Of a DNA stretch of 6,031 nt, positions 1 to 5,733 are shown one piece after another. The stretch covers positions 1 through 6,031 of the forward strand of contig CANHEC010000156.1 of NCBI GenBank assembly GCA_947459455.1, read 5' to 3'. How positions within the stretch are numbered: position 1 is the stretch's first letter; each line of letters begins with the position of its first letter. The notes under the pieces are model-generated. The model made no database searches. It saw only the letters and a list, made by a program, of their open reading frames with translations, and had not been told where the DNA came from. This stretch comes from Chitinophagaceae bacterium. GTDB taxonomy: Bacteria; Bacteroidota; Bacteroidia; Chitinophagales; Chitinophagaceae. The position numbers and the translations under genes were made by a program.

Positions 1-1293
1 GCTTTCATTTTGCTGAAAGCTGAGGTTGGGTGCAATGATCAGCGTGTTGTTGCTATCTATTTTATACTCGGCCCTGAAAGTGAAACGGTGGTTCGAGTTA
101 TCGGTACGACTGCTGTTGGTTTCGCTGTACAGCTGGCTGGTATCGCCGGGCAAAAACAGTTCGCGGTTGGTTTGGCTCACCGCCGTGGTAGTGCTGTTAT
201 TGAAAAAATAACTGCCCGACACTTCCATTTTCTTTTTCAGCCACAGGTCGCTGTAGTTGATGCCCAGCGCATTGGTTTGGGCAATGCCTGGCTGCTGGCC
301 CACAAAAAAGCCGCCGCCGCCACCCGGCCGCTGAAAACCACCACCACCGGGCCGGCCACCACCACCCTGAAAGCCGCCGCGACCACCACCGCCGCCGCGG
401 TTATTGGCCTGGCCATTCACACCCAGCAGGTCTTCGCCCGAAAAGTTTTGCTGGTTCACGTTATTAAACAGGCCTATCAGGTTGATGCGGGTATCTTTTT
501 TGAAGAAGTTGACACTACCGCCGGCTGCATAGCGCTGGTCGGTACCATAGCCGCCGTACACACGGCCAAACTGGCCATTGCGCATATTGGCCTTGGTCAC
601 AATATTAATAGCCTTGAAACCCTGTCCGTCGTCGAAGCCGGTGAGCTGCGCCTGATCGCTCAGGCGGTCAAACACCTGCACTTTGTCGATGACTTCAGCC
701 GGCAGGTTGCGCAGCGCCGCTACCGCATCGTCGCCAAAGTACTGGCGCCCATCAATGGTAATGCGCCGCACCTGTTCGCCCTGGGCCGTTACCTGTCCGT
801 TTTCTACGGTAATGCCCGGCGCCTTGCGCAAAATGTCTTCGGTGGTGGCATCGGGGTTCACTTTCAGCGCCCCGGCATTGAACTCGGTGGTATCGCCTTT
901 TTGGCGGGCGGGTGGTATGCGGCCCACTACGGTCACATCGTTCAGGGTTTTGTCTTGCTTTACCAGCAGCAGTTCACCCAGGTCAAGATCGGTATTTTTT
1001 ACCTCAATACGGCGGCGCTGCGGCTGGTAGCCGGTATAGCTGAGCAGCAGCAGGTAGGCGCCGGGGCGCACCGCATTGAACGCAAAACGGCCCCGCTCGT
1101 CGGCGGTGGCAAAGGTTTGCTTGCTGGTATCGGGCCATTGGGCCAGCCTTACCGAGGCTTTGGCCAGGGCCCGGGCCGTATCGGCATCGCGGATGCTACC
1201 CCGCACAGCTACCGACTGAGCGACAGCAGCAACAGGCAAAAACAACACTGCCGACAGCAAAGCGGCCCTCAATAACTGGATCATACGCAGCAT
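1..1293 (-). CDS. TonB-dependent outer-membrane receptor, N-terminal part (3' end beyond the window)
   Basis: This is the N-terminal 431 residues of an outer-membrane beta-barrel receptor that would import a ligand using TonB/ExbBD energy. The ligand cannot be deduced. Seen: a signal peptide with a hydrophobic core and a likely cleavage after AVA (residues 23-25). A carboxypeptidase-D regulatory-like beta-sandwich spans about 28-112 (DERGRFAFNAVRPGAY). A plug domain spans about 115-235, with TEDILRKAPGITVENGQV, a TIDGRQYFGDD segment, NLPAEVIDKVQVFD and the AINIVTK end. Barrel strands begin at about 240, including NYSDLWLKKKMEVSGSYFFN. Residues 300-328 are almost pure glycine with RP, FQ and R breaks, placed like an extracellular loop. 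Family members are usually 800-950 residues, so about half is missing. The start at 1293 (MLRMIQ) is preferred; ATG at 1284 is possible, and neither has a Shine-Dalgarno. No SusD partner is visible on the upstream side. The receptor class is secure. Confidence 0.93.
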   Translation of the reverse strand, partial: MLRMIQLLRAALLSAVLFLPVAAVAQSVAVRGSIRDADTARALAKASVRLAQWPDTSKQTFATADERGRFAFNAVRPGAYLLLLSYTGYQPQRRRIEVKNTDLDLGELLLVKQDKTLNDVTVVGRIPPARQKGDTTEFNAGALKVNPDATTEDILRKAPGITVENGQVTAQGEQVRRITIDGRQYFGDDAVAALRNLPAEVIDKVQVFDRLSDQAQLTGFDDGQGFKAINIVTKANMRNGQFGRVYGGYGTDQRYAAGGSVNFFKKDTRINLIGLFNNVNQQNFSGEDLLGVNGQANNRGGGGGRGGFQGGGGRPGGGGFQRPGGGGGFFVGQQPGIAQTNALGINYSDLWLKKKMEVSGSYFFNNSTTTAVSQTNRELFLPGDTSQLYSETNSSRTDNSNHRFTFRAEYKIDSNNTLIIAPNLSFQQNES

Positions 1294-1431
1294 TAGACGG
1301 CAACGAGGCAGGCAGGCTGTTGGTTGGCGCAGGCGTTATATTATTTTAACAATTCGGCCAATCGGCGCCCAATGGGTAGTTTTGCGCCCCTTCGGTCCTC
1401 CGGGGCCGGTTCATCTGAAAATGCCAGCATT
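1294..1431. other. Divergent intergenic region between receptor gene and aguB
   Basis: This 138-nt spacer must carry promoters in both directions. The plus-strand -7 element is listed separately. For the minus-strand receptor the only promoter-like feature is an AT-rich patch at about 1336-1352. On the minus strand it reads TTAAAATAATATAAC, about 45-55 nt from the start codon, but it does not match TAnnTTTG. That promoter is therefore undetermined. No operator-like palindrome is obvious. Confidence 0.5.
1377..1384 (+). promoter_or_regulatory. Bacteroidota-type -7 promoter element for aguB
   Basis: TAGTTTTG is an exact match to the Bacteroidota primary sigma-factor -7 consensus TAnnTTTG. It ends 47 nt before the chosen aguB ATG, the same spacing as the TATCTTTG element in front of metG. 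No convincing -33 TTTG lies about 19-23 bp upstream (the sequence there is AATTCGGCCA), so the call rests on the -7 box and position. It also argues against in-frame starts at 1324 or 1372, which would lie upstream of the box or overlap it. Confidence 0.5.
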
Positions 1432-2307
1432 ATGAGCCAAGTACAAGTGGGCCTGGTGCAAATGACCTGCACGGCCGATAAGCAAGCCAACCTCGACAAA
1501 GCCATTGCCCAGGTGCGGGTAGCCGCGGCCAAAGGCGCTCAAATTGTGTGTTTGCAAGAGTTGTTTACCAGCCTTTACTTCTGCGATGTGGAAGACTACA
1601 GCAATTTCGAACTGGCCGAGCCCATCCCCGGCCCCAGCACCGATGCATTGCAAAAGGTGGCGGCCGAGCTGCAGGTGGTCATTATTGCCAGCCTGTTTGA
1701 AAAACGGGCGCAGGGGCTGTACCACAATACCACTGCGGTGATTGATGCCGACGGCAGCTACCTGGGCAAGTATCGGAAAATGCACATCCCCGACGACCCG
1801 GCTTACTACGAGAAGTTTTACTTCACCCCCGGCGACCTTGGCTATAAGGTTTGGAAAACAAAGTATGCCACGTTTGGCGTGCTCATCTGCTGGGACCAAT
1901 GGTACCCCGAGGCGGCCCGCATTACCAGCCTGATGGGTGCCGAAATATTATTTTACCCCACGGCTATTGGCTGGGCCACCTCGCAAGATGCTGCTACCAA
2001 CGAAGAGCAGTACAATGCCTGGCAAACCATTCAGCGCAGCCATGCCGTGGCCAACGGCGTACATGTGGTAAGCGTGAACCGCACCGGCCTGGAGCAAGAT
2101 GGCGCCATGCAGTTTTGGGGTGGTTCCTTTGTGAGCAATCCGTTTGGCAGCCTGCTGTACAAAGCCAGCCACACCGACGAAGAAACAGTGGTAGTAAGCC
2201 TGGACCTGCAAAAAACCGACCGATACCGCACCCACTGGCCCTTTATGCGTGACCGCCGCATCGACAGCTACCAGCCGATTACGAAGCGGTATATTGATGA
2301 GGGATGA
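1432..2307 (+). CDS. aguB: N-carbamoylputrescine amidase (nitrilase superfamily)
   Basis: This cytosolic enzyme hydrolyses N-carbamoylputrescine to putrescine, CO2 and ammonia, the last step of the agmatine route to polyamines. The 291-residue protein matches the family length. The nitrilase-fold Glu-Lys-Cys triad is complete: E43 in CLQELF, K116 in YRKMHIP, and nucleophile C153 in VLICWDQWYPEAAR. HIPDDPAYYEKFYFTPGD (118-135) and the NRTGLEQD segment near 216 are typical of the carbamoylputrescine branch rather than of general nitrilases. The reading frame is open upstream to a TTG at 1324, but family homology begins at MSQVQVGLVQM and a -7 promoter box sits at 1377-1384, so ATG 1432 is chosen. 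No Shine-Dalgarno is seen, as is usual in this phylum. The gene for the preceding enzyme, aguA, follows 102 nt downstream on the same strand, which strongly supports the specific assignment. Confidence 0.95.
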   Translation: MSQVQVGLVQMTCTADKQANLDKAIAQVRVAAAKGAQIVCLQELFTSLYFCDVEDYSNFELAEPIPGPSTDALQKVAAELQVVIIASLFEKRAQGLYHNTTAVIDADGSYLGKYRKMHIPDDPAYYEKFYFTPGDLGYKVWKTKYATFGVLICWDQWYPEAARITSLMGAEILFYPTAIGWATSQDAATNEEQYNAWQTIQRSHAVANGVHVVSVNRTGLEQDGAMQFWGGSFVSNPFGSLLYKASHTDEETVVVSLDLQKTDRYRTHWPFMRDRRIDSYQPITKRYIDEG

Positions 2308-2310
2308 TTA

Positions 2311-2394
2311 GGACACGGATAACGCAGATTCAAACCGATCAACACGGATTTTTTGATCTGCGGACATCTGTTTTCATCGCTAAAATCTGCGTCC
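2311..2394. repeat. Imperfect dyad-symmetric intergenic repeat between aguB and aguA
   Basis: The spacer is built from variations of CACGGAT, CGCAGATT and ATCTGCG arranged with dyad symmetry. CGCAGATT (2323-2330) is exactly complementary to AATCTGCG (2384-2391). GGAC (2311-2314) can pair with GTCC (2391-2394) outside it, leaving an ACGGATAA insertion. CGAT (2336-2339) faces ATCG (2376-2379). CGGAT (2345-2349) faces ATCTG (2356-2360) with one G-U pair around a T-rich loop. A transcript would fold into a long interrupted hairpin. From general knowledge, elements of the style 'CACGGAT...CGCAGATT...AATCTGCG' recur between genes in many bacterial genomes. I infer this is a degenerate copy of such an element. 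It lacks a T-tract after a compact stem, so it is not a clear terminator. Confidence 0.6.
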
Positions 2395-2409
2395 CATAAA
2401 ATTTATTTC

Positions 2410-3456
2410 ATGCAAGCAACGCCAAAAGAACTCGGCTACTATTTCCCCGCCGAATTTGCGCCCCACGAAGCCACGTGGCTGAGCTGGCCACATAAAGAAG
2501 CCAGCTGGCCCGATAAGATTCATGCCATCTTTCCGTACTACAGCCAGTTTGTAAAATACCTGGCGCAAAGCGAAAAGGTGCGGATTAATGTGGCGAATGA
2601 AGCCATGAAAGGCTTTGCCAGCGGGCATTTGCTGCAGGCAGGCGTCGACATGAGCCAGGTGGAATTTTTCTTTCACCCCACCAACGATGCGTGGTGCCGC
2701 GACCATGGGCCGGCATTTTTACTGCACAAAACAGAAAAGAAAAAAGCCATTGTAGACTGGGGCTACAATGCATGGGGCGGCAAGTACCCGCCGTACGATC
2801 TGGATGATGTCATCCCGACTTTGATTGGCAAACATTATGGCTACAAGGTATTTCATCCCGGCATCGTGATGGAAGGCGGATCGGTAGAATTCAACGGCGC
2901 CGGCACCATCCTCACCTCGACCGCCTGCCTGCTGAATGAAAACCGCAACCCCCACCTGAACCAGGCACAGATAGAACAGTACCTGTGCGACTATTATGGG
3001 CAGGAACAAGTACTATGGGTAGATGAAGGCATTGTAGGCGACGACACCGACGGGCACATTGATGACACCGTTCGCTTTGTCAACGCCGACACCGTCATCA
3101 CCGTGATAGAAGAAAACAAGGCAGACGAAAACCATGCCCTGCTGCAGCACAACCTGCAGCAACTGAAAAGCATGCGCCTGCTGAATGGCAAGCAGCTGAA
3201 CATTATAGAACTACCGATGCCCGACCCCGTGATTTGGGAGGAGCAGCGCCTGCCCGCCAGCTATGCCAACTACCTGCTGACGAACAAATATGTGATTGTA
3301 CCCACCTTCCGCTGCACCAGGGATGACAAGGCTCTGCAAATCATTCAGCAGGCACACCCCGAGCGTGAAGTGCTAGGTATCGACTCTACCGAAATCATCT
3401 GGGGCCTTGGCAGTTTTCATTGCCTGAGCCAGCAGGAGCCGGTTATACCCATTTGA
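2410..3456 (+). CDS. aguA: Agmatine deiminase (agmatine iminohydrolase)
   Basis: This cytosolic enzyme of the guanidino-group-modifying (peptidylarginine deiminase-like) superfamily converts agmatine to N-carbamoylputrescine and ammonia, supplying the substrate for AguB. The product is 348 residues, normal for the family. Key residues visible: D98 in WCRDHGP; EGGS at 155-158, before the substrate-pocket strand; H216 and D218 in DTDGHIDD; and nucleophile C338 in GLGSFHCLSQQ. E. faecalis-type enzymes have HCITQQ at the last site; the Leu-Ser version here keeps the Cys and both glutamines. The N-terminal FAPHEATWLSWPH is the family start signature. The frame is open back to a TTG at 2353, but that segment lies inside the dyad repeat and has no homology, so ATG 2410 is used. 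There is no Shine-Dalgarno and no clear separate promoter, so cotranscription with aguB is inferred. A terminator follows the stop at 3508-3544. Confidence 0.95.
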   Translation: MQATPKELGYYFPAEFAPHEATWLSWPHKEASWPDKIHAIFPYYSQFVKYLAQSEKVRINVANEAMKGFASGHLLQAGVDMSQVEFFFHPTNDAWCRDHGPAFLLHKTEKKKAIVDWGYNAWGGKYPPYDLDDVIPTLIGKHYGYKVFHPGIVMEGGSVEFNGAGTILTSTACLLNENRNPHLNQAQIEQYLCDYYGQEQVLWVDEGIVGDDTDGHIDDTVRFVNADTVITVIEENKADENHALLQHNLQQLKSMRLLNGKQLNIIELPMPDPVIWEEQRLPASYANYLLTNKYVIVPTFRCTRDDKALQIIQQAHPEREVLGIDSTEIIWGLGSFHCLSQQEPVIPI

Positions 3457-3507
3457 GGATAGCTGATGCAGGCATGCTGATTTAAAAGACGGAAATACTA
3501 TCGCAAG

Positions 3508-3544
3508 AAAAGAGGCACGACAAAAAATCGTGCCCCTCTTTTTT
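3508..3544. terminator. Bidirectional intrinsic terminator between convergent aguA and amidase genes
   Basis: GGCACGA (3514-3520) pairs with TCGTGCC (3528-3534) around the loop CAAAAAA. AGA (3511-3513) extends the stem to TCT (3537-3539) across a two-C bulge, and flanking A's (3508-3510) face T's. The plus strand continues with six T's (3539-3544), terminating aguA about 52 nt after its stop. Read on the minus strand, the hairpin is followed by TTTCTT, so it can also end the amidase transcript, whose stop codon is at 3581-3583. Confidence 0.85.
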
Positions 3545-3580
3545 ACGGAATCAATAGCTGCATGCGTGGCAATCATCCGT

Positions 3581-5266
3581 CTATTTCAAGGAGCTGATCG
3601 TCTTCTCCAGGTCCGGATCCTTGCGGGCTTTGGTGGCCTGCTGGTACCGATAGCCCACCCCTAACAGTTCGTACTCCATGAATTTGCCGCTGACCAGCAC
3701 CAGCCAGTTGGGCTGACCATTGGCCGCATAGCCCGATGGCACTGCCAGCGCCGGGTAGCCCGCCGGGGCGTAGATCTGCGACAGCGAAGAAGCGATGGCG
3801 TGTACGCCGTATTTGGTCAGCAAGCCGTCGATAGCAGCACGAGCCCGCTTGAGATGGTCAGCGGTGGCACTATCATAGGCGGCATTGCTCATGTTGTTGT
3901 TTTGCGCAGTGGTGAGATGGCCCATGCCATAAGGCGCCCGGTTGATGCTGTCGGCCTTGTTCCAGGCAATGATATCTGCCAGCGATTGAAACGGCGCTTC
4001 CTTGCCCAGGTTTTTCAAAAATGCATTCAGGTCACGCTTGAAGCCGTGCTGCAACAGCGGCCCCACATTCAGCCCATTGGGTAAATCGTAAGCGGCCATG
4101 GGAACTACCTGCAAACCGGCTTTCTCCAATTCAGCCTTTTGCAGCTGAATCTTCGCTTGCTCGCCCTCGAAAAAAGCCTTGCTACGGGCCCGCATAGCCG
4201 AGTCGGTACCGGCGGGCTGCCGGCGCAGCAGGCTATCAATTACCGCAGCACTGTAGTCGGGCAGTCCTACCTTCCAAACCGTGGGGTCGCTTACCACTTC
4301 GGCATAGTTACGGCTCAGATCGTTGTTGGCAGCCAGTGCCGTCAGCAGCACGGCCACATCTTCCACCGTGCGGCCCATGGGGCCGGCTACATCCTGAAAC
4401 AGCATGAGGGGCACCACACCCTCGCCACTGATGAGGCCCATGCTGGGCTTGAGGCCCACGATGCTGTTGATGCCCGCCGGCATGATGATGGAACCCTGCG
4501 TCTCACTGCCAATGCTCACCGTCACCAGGTCGGCGGCCACAGCTACGGCACTGCCACTGCTGCTGCCCCAGGTATCGTAGGCGCCATACGGGTTGCGGGT
4601 TTGGCCACCATTGGTGCTGAAGCCGCTGGGCATGCAGGGGTCCATGTAGTTGGCCCATTCGCTCATGTTGGCCTTGCCAAAAATGATGGCACCCTGCCGG
4701 CGCAATTGCTGCACGAGTGCTGCATCTTTTGAGGGCTTCCATGCTTTGAGGGCGGCCGTGCCGGCGCTGGTGTGCATGTTGTCGGCCGTGGCAATATTGT
4801 CTTTCAGCAGCACCGGTATGCCGTGCATGAAGCCTTGGGCCTTTTTGGTTTTGCGTTGGGCATCCAGCTTTTTGGCAATGCTGAGTGCATCGGGGTTGAG
4901 CTCGATGATACTGTTGAGCAGGCCTTCATCGTATTGCTTGATGCGATGTACGTAGTACAAAATCAGCTCGACGGAAGTTAGCTTGTTGCTGCGCATGAGC
5001 TGCTGCAGCTGCTGCACGGTTTGGCCGTGCACCATGCTATGAAAAGCCGGCGTTTGCACCTGCGGGTGCTTAGCCAGTTCGCCGTCAAAAATGGAAAAGT
5101 TGCGGGCCAGCTTGCCAGCATACTTCGGCTCGGGGCGGGGGTAAATGCCGGAGCGGTTCATGCAGGGATGGGTAGGCTGGGCCTCAGCCCACTGCGAACC
5201 AAACAGCAGAACAAGCAGGGAGAAAACGTACAATGCCCGGCTGATAATTGTTTTTCTAGCTTCCAT
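3581..5266 (-). CDS. Exported amidase-signature-family hydrolase
   Basis: This 561-residue serine amidase has an N-terminal signal peptide: charged MEARK, hydrophobic core at about 11-23, likely cleavage after AEA at 27-29. It should act in the periplasm or outside the cell. It hydrolyses a C-N amide bond whose identity cannot be deduced. The Ser-cisSer-Lys triad is present: K155 in GIPVLLKDN, cis-Ser S235 in WGSSSGSAVAVAA, and nucleophile S259 in GSETQGSIIMPAG. The cis-Ser to nucleophile spacing of 24 is canonical. QDVAGPMGRTVEDVAVLL (291-308) and the C-terminal APAGYPALAVPSG (500-512) are further family marks. GSETQGS replaces the GTDTGGS usual in GatA. With the export signal and no gatB or gatC nearby, this argues against Glu-tRNA amidotransferase. 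ATG 5266 starts directly at the signal peptide; no Shine-Dalgarno is seen. The gene is convergent to aguA and divergent from metG. Confidence 0.92.
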   Translation of the reverse strand: MEARKTIISRALYVFSLLVLLFGSQWAEAQPTHPCMNRSGIYPRPEPKYAGKLARNFSIFDGELAKHPQVQTPAFHSMVHGQTVQQLQQLMRSNKLTSVELILYYVHRIKQYDEGLLNSIIELNPDALSIAKKLDAQRKTKKAQGFMHGIPVLLKDNIATADNMHTSAGTAALKAWKPSKDAALVQQLRRQGAIIFGKANMSEWANYMDPCMPSGFSTNGGQTRNPYGAYDTWGSSSGSAVAVAADLVTVSIGSETQGSIIMPAGINSIVGLKPSMGLISGEGVVPLMLFQDVAGPMGRTVEDVAVLLTALAANNDLSRNYAEVVSDPTVWKVGLPDYSAAVIDSLLRRQPAGTDSAMRARSKAFFEGEQAKIQLQKAELEKAGLQVVPMAAYDLPNGLNVGPLLQHGFKRDLNAFLKNLGKEAPFQSLADIIAWNKADSINRAPYGMGHLTTAQNNNMSNAAYDSATADHLKRARAAIDGLLTKYGVHAIASSLSQIYAPAGYPALAVPSGYAANGQPNWLVLVSGKFMEYELLGVGYRYQQATKARKDPDLEKTISSLK

Positions 5267-5310
5267 AGCTGATGCAAATGTTGTGTTTTGTACAAGAACG
5301 GATGGTCAGC

Positions 5311-5317
5311 CAAAATA
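5311..5317 (-). promoter_or_regulatory. Possible -7 promoter element for the exported amidase
   Basis: On the minus strand the sequence reads TATTTTG. It resembles TAnnTTTG but has one spacer base instead of two. It ends 44 nt before the amidase ATG, close to the 47-nt spacing of the better aguB and metG boxes. No -33 TTTG is seen upstream. This is a positional guess. Confidence 0.3.
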
Positions 5318-5384
5318 GGACGATGAGTTGACTCCTTTCCTTTTTGGCATGATGGAGTTACGCCAGCCATAACGAAATGTTCGG

Positions 5385-5493
5385 AGCCCGGCTGCCGAAA
5401 ATAGCTATCGGTGCCGAAGGGCTGCGGTGCCCGGCATGTGGCCGAGGAACGAGGCCAGCCCCGCCGCTAAAGGCCGGGGCCGCAGCGCAGCGG
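5385..5493. repeat. GC-rich multi-hairpin block (REP-like element or structured RNA candidate)
   Basis: Four consecutive stem-loops can be drawn by eye. (1) AGCCC (5385-5389) pairs with GGGCT (5419-5423), enclosing TGCCGA (5393-5398) with TCGGTG (5408-5413), including two G-U pairs. (2) TGGCC (5439-5443) pairs with GGCCA (5453-5457) around GAGGAACGA. (3) GCCCCGCC (5458-5465) pairs with GGCCGGGGC (5472-5480) with one bulged C and loop GCTAAA; this is the strongest. (4) CCGC (5480-5483) faces GCGG (5490-5493), sharing one base with stem 3. The block is more GC-rich than its flanks and lies between divergent genes. It could be a repeated palindromic element or a small structured RNA; nothing seen decides the transcribed strand. 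Confidence 0.45.
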
Positions 5494-5540
5494 AGCATAG
5501 AGGGGACCGAACTGCTGCTGACCCATGCGATGGAGATGAG

Positions 5541-5583
5541 AGCCCCAGCCTCACCCCCGCCTCTCCCTGCAGGGAGAGGAGCT
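5541..5583. repeat. REP-like motif with perfect 20-bp palindrome
   Basis: A 20-bp perfect palindrome occupies 5560-5579, with half-site CCTCTCCCTG and a PstI-like CTGCAG centre. It is preceded by AGCCCCAGCCTCACCCCCG and followed by AGCT. From general knowledge, short intergenic repeats of the form 'CCTCACCCC...CTCTCCC...GGGAGAGG' occur in many copies in a wide range of bacterial genomes. I infer this is a member of that loose class. It has no T-tract on either side, so it is not an intrinsic terminator. Confidence 0.6.
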
Positions 5584-5629
5584 AAAACCATATTCGATTG
5601 AGAAGATGACTCCTGCGTCGGCATTACGA

Positions 5630-5671
5630 TTACTCCAGTCTCCGGACTACCGACTACGGACTCCCGACTGT
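5630..5671. repeat. Degenerate 7-bp tandem array upstream of metG
   Basis: Six contiguous 7-nt units can be read: TTACTCC, AGTCTCC, GGACTAC, CGACTAC, GGACTCC, CGACTGT. The shared core is approximately (G/C)GACT(A/C)C, best kept in units 3 to 5. The array ends 7 nt before the metG -7 box and so covers the positions where a -33 element would lie. Its function is unknown. Heptameric tandem repeats are known from other bacteria, such as cyanobacterial STRR sequences, but no relationship is implied. Confidence 0.6.
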
Positions 5672-5678
5672 GAACGCT

Positions 5679-5686
5679 TATCTTTG
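5679..5686 (+). promoter_or_regulatory. Bacteroidota-type -7 promoter element for metG
   Basis: TATCTTTG matches TAnnTTTG exactly, in a form commonly seen in this phylum. It ends 47 nt before the metG ATG. Transcription would be expected to begin within a few bases of 5692, right at the base of the leader hairpin. No TTTG -33 box is apparent; that position is inside the 7-bp tandem array. Confidence 0.7.
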
Positions 5687-5690
5687 CGCC

Positions 5691-5716
5691 TCCGGCCCCG
5701 ATGGCCGGATTTTTTT
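5691..5716 (+). terminator. Terminator-like hairpin with T-tract in the metG leader
   Basis: TCCGGCC (5691-5697) pairs perfectly with GGCCGGA (5703-5709) around the loop CCGAT, followed by seven T's (5710-5716). The shape is a textbook intrinsic terminator on the plus strand. However, it sits between the metG -7 box and its start codon, and no plus-strand gene ends upstream for more than 2 kb. It may be a 5'-end stabilising or attenuating structure of the metG mRNA, or it may end an unrecognised upstream transcript. The other strand has no T-tract, so it is one-directional. Confidence 0.65.
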
Positions 5717-5719
5717 ACG

Positions 5720-5725
5720 AAGGAG
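5720..5725 (+). promoter_or_regulatory. Strong Shine-Dalgarno for metG
   Basis: AAGGAG lies 8 nt before the ATG at 5734, near ideal spacing, and fixes the start. It is the only convincing Shine-Dalgarno of the five genes here. Most Bacteroidota genes do not use one, because the anti-Shine-Dalgarno is occluded on their ribosomes. Confidence 0.7.
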
Positions 5726-5733
5726 CAAGAGAT

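Larger units (their letters stand above)
5267..5733. other. Long non-coding divergent region between amidase gene and metG
   Basis: This 467-nt stretch carries no protein gene I can support. Short open frames on both strands at 5358-5624 are compositional and repetitive. In order it holds a possible amidase promoter near 5311-5317, an unremarkable AT-richer part to about 5380, a GC-rich multi-hairpin block (5385-5493), and a REP-like motif with a perfect 20-bp palindrome (5541-5583). A plain stretch to about 5629 follows, then a 7-bp-period tandem array (5630-5671) and the metG promoter, leader hairpin and Shine-Dalgarno. Each has its own entry. Confidence 0.8.

Noticed and set aside
10..1275. 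421-codon open frame on the plus strand
   Set aside because: It lies exactly antisense to the receptor gene, whose signal peptide, regulatory domain, plug and barrel strands are clear. The plus-strand translation shows no family motifs and is a shadow of biased codon use.
1324..1431. Upstream extension of aguB from a TTG at 1324
   Set aside because: The added 36 residues have no nitrilase homology and span the -7 promoter box; family homology begins at the ATG at 1432.
2353..2409. Upstream extension of aguA from a TTG at 2353
   Set aside because: The segment is translated from the dyad repeat and precedes the normal family N-terminus at 2410.
3373..3576. 67-codon minus-strand frame overlapping the end of aguA and the terminator
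   Set aside because: It is antisense to conserved aguA codons including the catalytic Cys region and reads through the terminator hairpin; no motif is seen.
3581..5266. Annotation of the amidase as GatA (Asp/Glu-tRNA amidotransferase subunit A)
   Set aside because: It has an export signal, GSETQGS instead of GTDTGGS, extra length and no gatB or gatC neighbours.
5330..5345. AAGGAAAGGAG on the minus strand as a ribosome binding site for the amidase
   Set aside because: It lies more than 60 nt upstream of the start codon, too far to serve translation initiation.
5358..5624. Short open frames on both strands in the spacer (74 and 88 codons)
   Set aside because: They are Pro/Ala/Gly/Arg-rich translations of hairpin and palindrome DNA, with no start signals or recognisable domains.
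5630..5671. CRISPR-like array
   Set aside because: The units are only 7 nt, contiguous and without unique spacers, and no cas genes are present.
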